A stretch of DNA of 64,000 nucleotides from assembly GCF_041435435.1 (NCBI RefSeq), contig NZ_CP108494.1:8032501-8096500 (forward strand), read 5' to 3'. The notes below the pieces were generated by a model. The model saw only the letters and a list, made by a program, of their open reading frames with translations, did no database searches and was not told where the DNA came from. Made by a program: the position numbers and the translations under genes. The stretch is from Streptomyces sp. NBC_01241. GTDB taxonomy: Bacteria > Actinomycetota > Actinomycetes > Streptomycetales > Streptomycetaceae. This document shows positions 1 through 8,257 of the stretch, piece after piece; the stretch's first letter is position 1; each line of letters opens with the position of its first letter.

Positions 1-1037
1 GCCGTTGCTGGACGACACCATGCTGCTACTCAACGACCGGGGCTTTGACTCCGATGACTTCCTGGCCAAATGCGCCAGCACCGGCGCCCAGTTGCTGGTG
101 CGTCTCAAAGGCACCCGCACTCCAGCCACATGGGCCGTCCTGCCCGACGGCTCCTACCTGACACGAATCCGCGGAGTACGCCTGCGCATCATCGACGCCC
201 AGGTCACCGTCACGACCGATGACGGTATCCGAACCACCGGAAACTACCGCCTGGCGACGACCCTGCTGGACCACCGCCACCACCCGGCCGACGAGTTCGT
301 CGCGCTCTACCATGAACGATGGGAGATCGAATCGGCTTTCTACTCCCTGCGCCACACACTGCTCGACGGTCTCGTCCTGCGCTCGCACGACCCCCGCGGC
401 GTCCAGCAGGAAATCTGGGCTCAACTGACGGCCTATCAGATTCTCCGTCGCGCCATGGTCGAGGCTGCGGAGTCCGTGCCCGGGACCGATCCTGACCGTG
501 CCTCCTTCACCGTCGCCCTCGAAGCAGCCCGGGAACAGGTCATCACCGCCCAAGGTGTACTGCCCGACCCGGCACAGCCCGCACTCATCGGCGTCATCGG
601 CCGCACCGTGCTGGAGAACCTGCTGCCCAGACGCCGTCCGCGCATCGCACCACGCAGGGTCAAATGCCCGATCTCCCGCTACGCGACCCCTCGGGATGAA
701 ACGCGCGGCCACCCCGCGGTCCGCATCACCGCCATCGAGGTCGCTGTGCACCACGCATCCGAACGCGCCCCCGAGGGGCGGCGGGACCGAACACTCCAGC
801 TCATGCGCACTGTCCCGGAGCGTTCCTGGCGCGCCTGCGAGATCGCAAGGGGCATCGGTCTGAACGATGCCCGAGGACTGCGTGCCGAACTCGGTCGCTG
901 GGTCAACGAGGGCGTCCTTCAACGAACTGCCCGCGGTGTCTACGTCCTGGCCCGCGAATGGACCACGCCCGGCCTCCAACAACAAGCCAACCACCTGGTG
1001 TTGACACCTGCGGAATCGCCTTAACTACGCGGCATTG
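1..1037 (+). mobile_element. IS4-family insertion sequence, right part only
   Basis: The window opens inside an insertion sequence. What is visible is the 3' two thirds of a DDE transposase followed by a short terminal sequence at 1021-1037 (TTAACTACGCGGCATTG), which has the form of a right inverted repeat. The left end lies outside the window, so the repeat pairing and any target duplication cannot be checked. The transposase resembles the complete element at 22934-24466 but is clearly a different element: its terminus differs and its protein has a longer C-terminus. Confidence 0.75.
2..1024 (+). CDS. IS4-family transposase, 5' end outside window
   Basis: This is a DDE transposase of the IS4 family entering from the left edge, so no start is visible; the reading frame is open from base 2. 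The visible part begins just before the second catalytic Asp region (DRGFDSDDF) and contains the IS4 Y-x2-R-x3-E-x6 signature as YHERWEIESAFYSLR, with Arg where the signature usually has Lys. It aligns well with the transposase at 23048-24454 up to its C-terminus. It then carries about 100 further residues that look like a winged-helix segment (RACEIARGIGLNDARGLRAE). Whether the element is active cannot be judged from a fragment. Confidence 0.85.
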   Translation, partial: PLLDDTMLLLNDRGFDSDDFLAKCASTGAQLLVRLKGTRTPATWAVLPDGSYLTRIRGVRLRIIDAQVTVTTDDGIRTTGNYRLATTLLDHRHHPADEFVALYHERWEIESAFYSLRHTLLDGLVLRSHDPRGVQQEIWAQLTAYQILRRAMVEAAESVPGTDPDRASFTVALEAAREQVITAQGVLPDPAQPALIGVIGRTVLENLLPRRRPRIAPRRVKCPISRYATPRDETRGHPAVRITAIEVAVHHASERAPEGRRDRTLQLMRTVPERSWRACEIARGIGLNDARGLRAELGRWVNEGVLQRTARGVYVLAREWTTPGLQQQANHLVLTPAESP

Positions 1038-1369
1038 GGGTACTTCCTCGGCGCAGGCATCGTCTGGGTTCCTCTCATGAGACCCATCTGACCTTCTGTC
1101 ACCCATCCCCGCATCTCGGGGGAACCTCACATCGAGAACCCGCGTGGCCGCTGCGGGCCCCACTCATGGGCCGAAATCCTATAGAGGTAACCTGCGTTGG
1201 CGCACTTCCGCGTGTGGCCGAAGCCAGCGAGCCCAGATCTCAGACAGCCGTGCGGGTCCAAGCCGCGAGCAGGTGCGGCTCCCTGGGCAGAGAGCCGACA
1301 TCACCGCACGACCCGGCCTGGCCGTGCCGGCACAGATCCGCGACATGCATGAAAGAAGCGAGGTTTCGC
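1025..1369. other. Gap between IS end and methyltransferase
   Basis: Apart from the IS terminus at its left edge, I see no credible gene here. Short open frames exist but lack ribosome-binding sites and coding character. The right part presumably holds the promoter of the methyltransferase, but no convincing -35/-10 pair was found. Confidence 0.4.
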
Positions 1370-2158
1370 GTGAACACGAGCCCTGAACTCGAAGCCCAGA
1401 TCCGTAGTGGCGTACCCCACTCAGCCCGAGTCTGGAACTACTGGATCGGAGGCAAGGACCACTACCCCGTTGACCAGGAACTGGGAGATCAGGTCATTGC
1501 AACCTATCCTCAGACGCGAGAGCTCGCCCTGGCGTCGCGGGCCTTCCAGGCCCGTGCCGTGCGGCACTTGGCAGGCGAAGCGGGGATTACCCAGTTCCTC
1601 GATATCGGAACCGGTCTCCCTGTCCAGAACAGCACCCACGAGGTCGCACAGAGCATCGAGCCGAAGGCGCGCATCGTCTACGTCGACAACGACCCCCTGG
1701 TCCTGGCTCACGCCCGCGCCCTCCTGACGAGCGCGCCGGACGGCATGACGAACTATGTGCACGCCGACATGCTCGATGCCGGACGGGTACTCCAGGAAGC
1801 GGCACAGACTCTGGACCTGACACAGCCGATAGCCGTCATGGTGCTGTCCACCCTGGGGCACGTCGATCCCCAGTCCGGCATCGACCTCATGCGCCAATAC
1901 ATGGCCGGCGTGGCCGATGGCAGCTATCTGGTTCTCTGCGACACGATCGCCACTCCACAGACGCTGGCCGCACAGGAGGCGTACGCCTCAGGGGACACCC
2001 CGCCCTATCTGGTGCGCCAGCCCGAGGAGATCCTCGCGAGCGCGGACGGGATGGAACTGGTCGCTCCGGGGTTCGGGTCCATCTCCCTGTGGCGTTCGAG
2101 CCTGGTTGAAGAGGGTGCTGAGCCCGTCGACCAGTGGGGGTTCGTCGCCCGCAAGTGA
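1370..2158 (+). CDS. SAM-dependent methyltransferase, DUF574 (Methyltransf_19) family
   Basis: The product is a 262-residue member of the actinobacterial S-adenosyl methyltransferase family formerly called DUF574. The family hallmarks are visible: an N-terminal ARVWNYWIGGKDHY segment, the SAM-binding FLDIGTGLP motif, and IVYVDNDPLVLAHARAL at the second strand. GTG 1370 is chosen because GAGG lies 7 bases upstream; an in-frame ATG at 1349 lacks a Shine-Dalgarno sequence. Substrates of this family are unknown; Streptomyces genomes carry many copies, and a second one lies at 58756-59574. It sits between IS debris on both sides, so it may be part of a mobile or decaying segment. The family call is secure and the function is not. 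Confidence 0.85.
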   Translation: MNTSPELEAQIRSGVPHSARVWNYWIGGKDHYPVDQELGDQVIATYPQTRELALASRAFQARAVRHLAGEAGITQFLDIGTGLPVQNSTHEVAQSIEPKARIVYVDNDPLVLAHARALLTSAPDGMTNYVHADMLDAGRVLQEAAQTLDLTQPIAVMVLSTLGHVDPQSGIDLMRQYMAGVADGSYLVLCDTIATPQTLAAQEAYASGDTPPYLVRQPEEILASADGMELVAPGFGSISLWRSSLVEEGAEPVDQWGFVARK

Positions 2159-2328
2159 TATGCGGCCCTCCCGGTCCGGAGGCCACGGTGGACGGCCCCG
2201 GACCGGCAGGTGCCTCATGAACCGACATCCGCTGCTTGAGCCAAGGCGATGCGGCGTATTCGGCCAGTACAACGACCTCTCCTGCGCCAGCAGACCAGTC
2301 CGAGAAAGCGGGTTTCCCATGCCTCGGG

Positions 2329-2765
2329 TCAATTGGTGGAGAGGTGGTTGGCGACCGAGGTGCGCACATAGAGGTAGGCGGCGGTGTAGAGCCGCCCTAG
2401 GCCGGGCCAGGTCCGGGAGCGCAGGACGCGTCGGCCGAGTATCGATTTCTTGATCTCGAAGTAGGCCGATTCCACTTCCCATCGTTCGTGATACAGCCTG
2501 ACCAGGCCGAATGCCGGGTGGGTGCGGTGGTCAAGGAGCGTGGTGGCCAGCCGATGGGCGCCGGTGCGGCGGCCCGCGCTGGTGGCGATGGTGATCTCAC
2601 AGATGACGATGCGGACCTCGACGTCACCGATCCTGGACAGGAACGAGCCATCCGGGTAGGTGGCCAGGACGGGCGGTTTGCGTCCCGAGGAGAGACGCGA
2701 AGCAGGTCGAACAGGGCACGCACCGGGTGGACACCGAGCCGGCAGCGGGCGTGCCACAGTGCGGT
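2329..2765 (-). pseudogene. IS4-family transposase remnant, internally deleted and frameshifted
   Basis: On the minus strand, 2329-2690 encodes a clear IS4 transposase piece: DGSFLSRIGDVEVRI, then LATTLLDHR, then the signature YHERWEVESAYFEIK with all Y/R/E/K residues present. Upstream (about 2697-2765), in another frame, a stretch reading ALWHARCRLGVHPVRALFDLL resembles the N-terminal region of the same family (compare SLTRARRRVGAAPLRRLFETL in the intact copy at 23 kb). The segment carrying the first two catalytic Asp residues is missing between the two, and the C-terminus is cut off at 2329. This is a dead element, degraded by deletion. Confidence 0.75.
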
Positions 2766-2829
2766 CCGCGCTGTGCGAGGCGGCGGCGGACCTGCGCGCG
2801 CGTCTCGCCGCACGCGAGGGAGACAACCG

Positions 2830-3312
2830 ATGAAGGTCACGCTCAACGTGAACGGCACCGACCACCTCCTCGACGTGGAGCCCCGGCGCCTGCTCGCCGA
2901 CGTCCTCCGCGACGACCTGGGCCTCACCGGTACGCACCTCGGCTGCGAACACGGCATCTGCGGGGCCTGCACCGTCCTCATGGACGGCGCGCCGGTCCGC
3001 TCGTGCCTGGTGCTGGCCGTGCAGTGCGACGGCAGCTCCGTCCGTACGGTCGAGGGCCTCACGGGACCCGACGGCGAACCCCACCTGCTGCAACGGGCGT
3101 TCTCGGCCGAACACGCCCTCCAGTGCGGCTTCTGCATACCGGACTTCCTCATGGTGGCCGCGGGAGCGCTCGAAACCGATCCCGACCTCGCAGAAAAGCC
3201 CGACGCCGTCGCGGGCGCGGTCGCCTCCAACATCTGCCGGTGCACCGGCTACGAACCCATCCGGCGCGCCATCACGCGTGCCGCCCGGGAGCAGCGGGGA
3301 GGAACACCATGA
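2830..3312 (+). CDS. [2Fe-2S] subunit of a molybdenum hydroxylase (CoxS/XdhC-type small subunit)
   Basis: The 160-residue protein has the two-cluster architecture of the small Fe-S subunit of xanthine dehydrogenase/CO dehydrogenase-type enzymes. A plant-type ferredoxin domain carries Cys39, Cys44, Cys47 and Cys59 (GCEHGICGACTVL), and a helical domain carries Cys99/Cys102 and Cys136/Cys138 (QCGFC and CRC). Such a subunit normally passes electrons from a molybdopterin subunit to an FAD subunit, but neither partner gene is in the window. GAGGGAG lies 7 bases upstream of ATG 2830. Its stop overlaps the start of the next gene by ATGA. The protein is intact but looks orphaned, next to a transposase remnant upstream and a broken amidohydrolase downstream. 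Confidence 0.85.
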   Translation: MKVTLNVNGTDHLLDVEPRRLLADVLRDDLGLTGTHLGCEHGICGACTVLMDGAPVRSCLVLAVQCDGSSVRTVEGLTGPDGEPHLLQRAFSAEHALQCGFCIPDFLMVAAGALETDPDLAEKPDAVAGAVASNICRCTGYEPIRRAITRAAREQRGGTP

Positions 3313-3633
3313 ACGGTGACATCCGGGCCGGAGCCATCGATGTCCACGCCCACTGGCTGCCGCGCGACCTGCTCGCCCTCCCACCGGGGAGTCCGCTCGG
3401 GGGCATGCACGACCGCGACGGCGAACTCTTCCTCGGGGATGTCCCGTTGTCGTTCCCGACGGCGGCGATGACCGACATCGACGCCGTCGTCGCCGACACG
3501 CTCAAGGCCGGACTCGGCGCGCGCGTCATCTCCGCACCGCCCTTCGCCTTCCCCGTCCCGCCGAGGCGGACGCCTATGTCGCCGCCTTCAACAAGCAGCT
3601 CGCCGACGCCGTGTCCCGCACGGACGGACTGCA
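3309..3633 (+). pseudogene. Amidohydrolase (ACMSD-like), frameshifted and truncated
   Basis: This starts at ATG 3309, overlapping the preceding stop by four bases. The N-terminus has the metal-binding IDVHAHWLP motif of the amidohydrolase-2/ACMSD family. The frame is broken near 3556-3562: downstream, a different frame continues the family sequence (EADAYVAAFNKQLADAV). The gene then ends abruptly near 3633, where the converging membrane-protein gene stops. A full family member has about 300 residues, so roughly two thirds is missing. It was presumably coupled to the [2Fe-2S] subunit in a catabolic operon that has since been deleted. Confidence 0.75.
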
Positions 3634-4116
3634 TCAACCCGCGTTGTCGCCTACCGGCTTCCGTGCTTCGGCGATCCGGTCCAGGTGCCGGTAGAGGGGC
3701 GACGCGGTCACGGCGATGAAGAGCGCGAACAGGGTGAACGGCAGCAGCCCGAGGGGCCGGAGCAGGTAGTCCGGGTGTTGTGAGATCTGCGGCCAGTTGA
3801 CGTAGTAGTTGGCGGACACGTCCACGGTCATGACCGCGCTCGCCATAGTCACGGCGATTGGTCGGACTCGTACCAGCAGAACGGCTACCAGAGGGTCGAG
3901 CAGGACCAGAGCGACGAAGTAGACCCGGATGGGAGCCGGTGCGGGAGAGGCGTAGCTGTTGTGACCGCCGCCTGCCAGGTCCACGAGATGTATGGCGGTT
4001 CCCCAGAGGAAACAGACGACGTACACCGTCACGACGAGCAGCACCCGGCGCGGCAGGTGACGCGGCCGCCCTTCCCCGCCCTGGGCGAGCGGACCTGTCG
4101 ATACCTGCTGCGTCAT
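3634..4116 (-). CDS. Small integral membrane protein of unknown function
   Basis: The product has 160 residues and about four hydrophobic segments. They begin at RVLLVVTVYVVCFLWGTAIH and include VYFVALVLLDPLVAVLLV, ITMASAVMTVDVSA-like and LGLLPFTLFALFIAVTA stretches. ATG 4116 is preceded by a GGGGGC purine-rich stretch. I do not recognise a named family. Its 3' end abuts the amidohydrolase fragment exactly, which marks the junction between decayed DNA and apparently core sequence. No enzymatic motif is visible; transport or sensing cannot be distinguished. Confidence 0.7.
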   Translation of the reverse strand: MTQQVSTGPLAQGGEGRPRHLPRRVLLVVTVYVVCFLWGTAIHLVDLAGGGHNSYASPAPAPIRVYFVALVLLDPLVAVLLVRVRPIAVTMASAVMTVDVSANYYVNWPQISQHPDYLLRPLGLLPFTLFALFIAVTASPLYRHLDRIAEARKPVGDNAG

Positions 4117-4395
4117 GCTGCCCCCGGTTGGTTGGCGGCACCCTACTTCACCTGTCTCAGCGCCTTTCGGGAAATCCTGCCGGCCCGGCATGTCCACCAC
4201 GCATCGGATGAGACGGGTCATTCCGGCTTCGAACGGCGTCTCGAACTGGGTCGCTCTCAGAAAAGTCAGCAAAGGGTCAGTGGGAGTCCTGAGACGCCCG
4301 GCGACAGCTGACCGAATATGCGAATGGTTGTACGCTGCGGGCACCGCCCTTGACCTGCACAGCAGGCAGGGAGCAGACGAATCGGGAGTTTCTTC

Positions 4396-4821
4396 ATGTT
4401 TCGTACCGTGTTCAAGTCCAAGATCCACCGGGCCACCGTGACCCGGGCCGACCTGCACTACGTCGGTTCTGTCACCGTCGATGCCGAGCTGATGGAAGCG
4501 GCGGATCTGCTGCCCGGCGAGTTGGTGCACATCGTCGACATCGACAACGGCGCCCGCCTGGAGACGTACGTCATCGAGGGCGAACGCGGCTCCGGTGTCA
4601 TCGGCATCAACGGCGCTGCCGCCCACCTCGTCCACCCCGGTGACCTGGTCATCCTGATCAGCTACGCCCAGGTCGACGACGCCGAGGCGCGCGGCCTGAT
4701 CCCGCGTATCGTGCATGTCGACGCCGGCAACCGGATCGTCGCGCTCGGCGCCGACGCCTCCGAGCCCGTACCCGGCACCGCGACCGAACGGAGCCCGCAC
4801 GCCGTCCCCGCGGCGTGCTGA
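4396..4821 (+). CDS. panD: Aspartate 1-decarboxylase
   Basis: PanD converts L-aspartate to beta-alanine for pantothenate and CoA synthesis in the cytoplasm. The 141-residue protein starts MFRTVFKSKIHRATVT and contains the self-processing site Gly24-Ser25 (HYVGSVTVD), where the proenzyme cleaves to form the pyruvoyl cofactor. Lys9, Tyr22 and the NGAAAHLV region of the active site are also present. The C-terminus runs about 15 residues beyond typical bacterial PanD. It is followed after 31 bases by a GNAT gene on the same strand. The upstream 280 bases (4117-4395) hold no gene and must contain its promoter. Confidence 0.95.
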   Translation: MFRTVFKSKIHRATVTRADLHYVGSVTVDAELMEAADLLPGELVHIVDIDNGARLETYVIEGERGSGVIGINGAAAHLVHPGDLVILISYAQVDDAEARGLIPRIVHVDAGNRIVALGADASEPVPGTATERSPHAVPAAC

Positions 4822-4852
4822 CCCCGGCTCGACCCCCGAGGGAGCACCCGTC

Positions 4853-5212
4853 ATGGCAGAACAGACCGGCCGGATCGAACTCGACATCCGCGACGACCGC
4901 CCGAGCGGCAACCTCCTCGCGTACGAGAACGGCAAGGCCGCCGGAGTCATCGCGTACTTCGTGATGGACGGCGACCCCGCCGCGCTTGTCGCCGTGCACA
5001 CCGTCGTCGAGCCCGGCCACGAGGGCAAGGGCATCGCGGGCGCCCTCGTCCAGGAGTTCTACGCCATGGCGGGCCGCGAGGGTGTCCCCGTCGTCCCCCT
5101 CTGCCCGTACGCCGCGAAGTGGGCGGAGCGTCACCCCGACCAGGCTCCCGAGGCGCCGGCCGAACTGGTGGAGCGGGCGAAGGCACAGCTCGCGTCCCAT
5201 CCCGAGCTGTAG
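4853..5212 (+). CDS. GNAT-like N-acetyltransferase (YjdJ/acetyltransf_CG type)
   Basis: A short 119-residue protein with the compact single-domain acetyltransferase fold. The acetyl-CoA pyrophosphate-binding signature is visible as VVEPGHEGKGIAGALVQEFYAMA. The C-terminal block VPLCPYAAKWAERHP is typical of this small class (COG2388). ATG 4853 follows GAGGGAG by nine bases. It lies 31 bases after panD and may be co-transcribed with it. In some bacteria PanD maturation needs a GNAT protein (PanM/PanZ), but Streptomyces PanD belongs to the self-processing group and this protein is not an obvious PanZ, so the neighbourhood may be coincidental. The substrate is unknown. Confidence 0.8.
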   Translation: MAEQTGRIELDIRDDRPSGNLLAYENGKAAGVIAYFVMDGDPAALVAVHTVVEPGHEGKGIAGALVQEFYAMAGREGVPVVPLCPYAAKWAERHPDQAPEAPAELVERAKAQLASHPEL

Positions 5213-5287
5213 TGATCAACACGGCGGGCTGCACCGATCCACTCGGCCGATGACCGGAACCGGGCCGCGGAGTTGTACGTTCGGCCG

Positions 5288-5917
5288 ATGACACTCGCAC
5301 TGCTGCACACCTCCCCGGTCCACGTCCCGGTCTTCGACGCGCTCCGGGACACGGATCATCCCGGACTCGCCCTGCGCCATCTCGTGTCCGAGGACCTGCT
5401 CGCCCGGGCCAGGGACGAGGGCCCGGAAGCGGTGTCGGACGAGATCCGGGCGCTGCTCGCGGGCGCGGTCGCCGAGGGTGCGTCCGCTGTTCTCTGCACG
5501 TGTTCGACGATCGGCGGGGTCGCGGAGTCGGCCGGGGCGACGGCCGGAGCTCCCGTGCTGCGTGTCGACCGTCCCATGGCGGCCGCTGCCGCGGAACGGA
5601 ATCGCGTGGTGGTCCTCGCGGCGCTGGGCGACACCCTGGCGCCGACCCTCGCCCTGCTCGACGAAGAGGTGGCGGACCGGCCCGTCGAGGTTCGCACCGT
5701 CCTCGTCGAGGGGGCCTGGGCGCGCTTCGAGGCCGGGGACCGCGACGGCTTTCTGGACCTGGTCGCGGCGGCGGCCGATGCGGTGACGGACGCCGATGTC
5801 ATCGTGCTGGCGCAGGCGTCGATGGCCGACGCGGCCACCCGTACAGTCACCCGGATCCCGGTGCTCGCCAGCCCCCGGACGGGCCTCGCAGCCGCGGCCG
5901 CTGCCGCCGCGCGCTGA
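5288..5917 (+). CDS. Aspartate/glutamate racemase superfamily protein
   Basis: A 209-residue cytoplasmic protein with the two-lobed Asp/Glu racemase-like layout. The N-lobe carries the expected cysteine in LCTCSTIGGVAE. At the position of the second catalytic cysteine in the C-lobe the sequence reads VLAQASMADAA, so that residue appears to be replaced by Ala. True racemases need both cysteines; relatives with one act as decarboxylases, isomerases or are uncharacterised. ATG 5288 is preferred over an upstream in-frame ATG at 5273, although neither has a strong Shine-Dalgarno. Racemase activity should not be assumed. Confidence 0.75.
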   Translation: MTLALLHTSPVHVPVFDALRDTDHPGLALRHLVSEDLLARARDEGPEAVSDEIRALLAGAVAEGASAVLCTCSTIGGVAESAGATAGAPVLRVDRPMAAAAAERNRVVVLAALGDTLAPTLALLDEEVADRPVEVRTVLVEGAWARFEAGDRDGFLDLVAAAADAVTDADVIVLAQASMADAATRTVTRIPVLASPRTGLAAAAAAAAR

Positions 5918-6043
5918 CCCGCCGCAAGGACGGTGCACCCGGACAGGTCATCCGGAACCCGTACGCATGGGCTCACCAGGCGCGGGCAGCCGCTCCGGGG
6001 GACGGTGGAAGGAGATCCACCCCGAACCGCTCGGAGGCCTCCG

Positions 6044-6247
6044 ATGACCAACCCGTACCCCGACCCCGTGCCACCGGCGCCCACGCCCGGACCGATGCCC
6101 GAGCCGCCGTCGCCGCTGCCGGAGCCGCCGCCTCCGCCGCCCGGACCCGTCCCGCCCGGCCCGTCGCCGGATCCGATTCCGCAGCCGCCCAGCCCGAACC
6201 CCGAGCCGGTACCGGAACCGGAGCCGTCACCCCATCCGACCGGCTGA
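6044..6247 (+). CDS. Small proline-rich protein, unknown function
   Basis: A 67-residue protein in which about half the residues are proline, starting MTNPYPDPVPPAPTPG and ending EPEPSPHPTG, with Glu and Asp as the main other residues. The start is supported by a consensus GGAGG at 6033-6037, six bases upstream. It has no signal peptide, membrane segment or cysteine. It is followed by a strong hairpin, which supports it being a real transcription unit. I do not recognise a family. Its long Pro runs would make translation dependent on elongation factor P. Confidence 0.6.
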   Translation: MTNPYPDPVPPAPTPGPMPEPPSPLPEPPPPPPGPVPPGPSPDPIPQPPSPNPEPVPEPEPSPHPTG

Positions 6248-6280
6248 CCGCACGGTCCGTCTCGCGGGCTCCGGCCCCTC

Positions 6281-6308
6281 GGACGGCGCGCCTCATGGCG
6301 CGCCGTCC
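6281..6308. terminator. Bidirectional hairpin terminator
   Basis: A perfect 12-bp stem (GGACGGCGCGCC with its complement) closes a 4-base loop. It lies between the convergent proline-rich gene and encapsulin gene. No U-run follows, as is common in Streptomyces. Confidence 0.7.
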
Positions 6309-6386
6309 GCCCGCGCCGTGACATCGACGGCCGAGCCCCGCCCGTGGCTCGATGCGCCCACCGGTTGCCCCGGACCGTCGAGGCGG

Positions 6387-7184
6387 TCAGGCGATGATCG
6401 GGATCACGGCCTCCGGCGTCAGCATCCGGAAGGTGAACGACTGATGGAAGTAGAGCCGGATGCTGGTCGCGTCGTGGTCCTGATAGCCGATCGACAGATC
6501 CTGGCCCAGGCGCAGTTCGAAGTCGCCGCCCCGGGTGGACAGCAGGACGCCGCCCGTGACGGCGGGCGCCCACAGGATCTGATCGTCCAGCAGCCGGGCC
6601 AGGTGGGTGGCCACCGGATATCCGTGGTCGGAGGTCTCCGTCGCTTCGGTGAAGGCGTCGGCGCCGAGCAGCAGCCGGTACGGGCCGTCGACCCCGGCCA
6701 GCCGCAGCTGGGTCAGCGCCTGGCTGACGGTGGCCGGATAGTCGCGGGCGTCGGCCGGAAGCGGCAGCGGGGTGTGAGAGGAGCCGTCCCGGAGGCCGGT
6801 GATGCCGGCCGACGCGTACCCGTCGATGAGGGCCATGTCCTCGGCGAACGCACAGGTGCGGGCCGCCTCCTTGACGGGCTGCCAGTCGCTGTCGTCGGAA
6901 CCGCGCTCGACGTCGTCCACGGCCGACCGGGTCACCGTGAACGGCACCCGCCAGTCGATCACGGGCACCGAAGTGCGGGCCCGGGCGATCACGTCCGGTG
7001 TGGGCGGGTCGATCGTGCGCAGATGACCGTCGCCGATGGCTGCGAGTCCCGGGCCCTCCGGCCCGGTGACATCGACGACACGGCGGCCCGCCAGGTGGCG
7101 GCTGAAGGTGCGCCGGGCCTCTTCTTCGATCTGGTCCCAGGCGGCTTCCGTGACGGGGGCGAGTTCGCGGTGAAGGTTGTTCAT
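6387..7184 (-). CDS. Family 1 encapsulin shell protein
   Basis: The product has 265 residues, the usual length of T=1 encapsulin protomers with the HK97 fold. It starts MNNLHRELAPVTEAAWDQIEEEA, the conserved family N-terminus that lines the cargo-binding interior. It retains the RRVVDVTGPEGPG segment, the DLSIGYQDHD region and the C-terminal ESFTFR-like block (HQSFTFRMLTPEAVI). It assembles a protein nanocompartment that encloses cargo. The start overlaps the stop of the upstream DyP peroxidase gene in a TGATG arrangement, so the two are translationally coupled, and that peroxidase carries a cargo-loading peptide. Expected role: oxidative stress or redox compartment in the cytoplasm. Confidence 0.93.
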   Translation of the reverse strand: MNNLHRELAPVTEAAWDQIEEEARRTFSRHLAGRRVVDVTGPEGPGLAAIGDGHLRTIDPPTPDVIARARTSVPVIDWRVPFTVTRSAVDDVERGSDDSDWQPVKEAARTCAFAEDMALIDGYASAGITGLRDGSSHTPLPLPADARDYPATVSQALTQLRLAGVDGPYRLLLGADAFTEATETSDHGYPVATHLARLLDDQILWAPAVTGGVLLSTRGGDFELRLGQDLSIGYQDHDATSIRLYFHQSFTFRMLTPEAVIPIIA

Positions 7185-8257
7185 CACTGGGTGCTTTCTT
7201 GCAGGCTGCCGATCTGCAGCGAGCCGTCGTCCGACCGGACCGGGACCGGGGCCTGCGCCACCGCGGGCGCGGACGCCGGCTCCGGCGGGGCCTCGGCCGC
7301 GGTCATGGCGGGCGACGGCGGCGGGGCGTCGAAGAAGTCGGCGCGGGGGGTGTAGAAGAGTGTGCCGGTGACCGCCGTGGAGAAGTCGAGGATGCGGTCG
7401 TGCGTGCCGGGCGGATTGCCGAGGAACATGTTGCGGAGCATCTGTTCGGTCACGCCCGGATCGGCGGCGTAACCGATGAAGTACGTGCCGAACTCGCCCT
7501 GCTCGAAGCTGCCGAACGGCATGTTGGCCCGCAGGATCTCGCGCGACGTGCCGTCCGGTTCGTTGATCGTGTTGAGGGCGACATGCGAGTCGGCGGGTTT
7601 GACGTCGTCGGGGAACTCGATGTCGGTGAACTTCGTACGGCCGATGACGTGTTCCTGCGCCTCGGTGCTCAGCGCGTTCCAGGACGCGAGGTCGTGCAGA
7701 TACTTCTGCACGATGACGTAGCTGCCGCCCGCGAACTCCGGATCCTCCGCGCCGACCAGGGCCGCCGACCGTGCGTCCGCCCCCACGGGGTTCTCCGTGC
7801 CGTCGACGAAGCCGAGCAGATCCCGGTGGTCGAAGTAGCGGAACCCCTGCGTCTCGTCCACGACCTTCACCGCCGTGCCGAGCCGGTCGAGCAGCTGGGC
7901 CGCCCACTCGTAACAGACGTCCATCCGCTCGGCCCGGATGTGGAACAGCAGATCGCCCGGCGTGGCGGGGGCCCGGTGGCGGGCACCGTGCAGTTCCTGG
8001 AACGGGTGGAGCCCCGCCGGGCGCGGCCCGGCGAACAGCCGGTCCCAGGCGTCGGAGCCGAAGGAGGTCACCGCGACCAGGCCGGCGCCCGGGAACCGGA
8101 ACCCGATGGAACGGGCGATCGCCGCCAGATCCGGCAGCACCTCGCGGACGACGGGCTCACCACCGGGCTCGATCGTGGCGACCAGGATCAGGGCGGCGCT
8201 GGTCAACGGCGCGACGACGGGCTGGGCCGCGACCGGTTCCGGCATGGCGTCGGGCAT
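7184..8257 (-). CDS. Dye-decolorising (DyP-type) haem peroxidase, encapsulin cargo
   Basis: A 357-residue DyP-type peroxidase. The distal GFVDGTENP motif with Asp152 is present, as are the proximal haem ligand His225 (DSHVALN) and the ILRANMPFG stretch with Arg243. The catalytic domain ends near residue 310. A Pro/Ala-rich linker of about 30 residues follows, ending in DDGSLQIGSLQESTQ, which matches the DGSLxIGSL encapsulin targeting peptide of known DyP cargoes. There is no signal peptide, as expected for internal loading. ATG 8257 follows GGAGCCCCC. It is first in the operon, with the shell gene second by TGATG overlap. Confidence 0.95.
   Translation of the reverse strand: MPDAMPEPVAAQPVVAPLTSAALILVATIEPGGEPVVREVLPDLAAIARSIGFRFPGAGLVAVTSFGSDAWDRLFAGPRPAGLHPFQELHGARHRAPATPGDLLFHIRAERMDVCYEWAAQLLDRLGTAVKVVDETQGFRYFDHRDLLGFVDGTENPVGADARSAALVGAEDPEFAGGSYVIVQKYLHDLASWNALSTEAQEHVIGRTKFTDIEFPDDVKPADSHVALNTINEPDGTSREILRANMPFGSFEQGEFGTYFIGYAADPGVTEQMLRNMFLGNPPGTHDRILDFSTAVTGTLFYTPRADFFDAPPPSPAMTAAEAPPEPASAPAVAQAPVPVRSDDGSLQIGSLQESTQ

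Noticed and set aside
2488..2829. N-terminal extension of the [2Fe-2S] protein upstream of 2830
   Set aside because: The extension is antisense to the transposase remnant, is unlike any family member, and ATG 2830 has a good ribosome-binding site.
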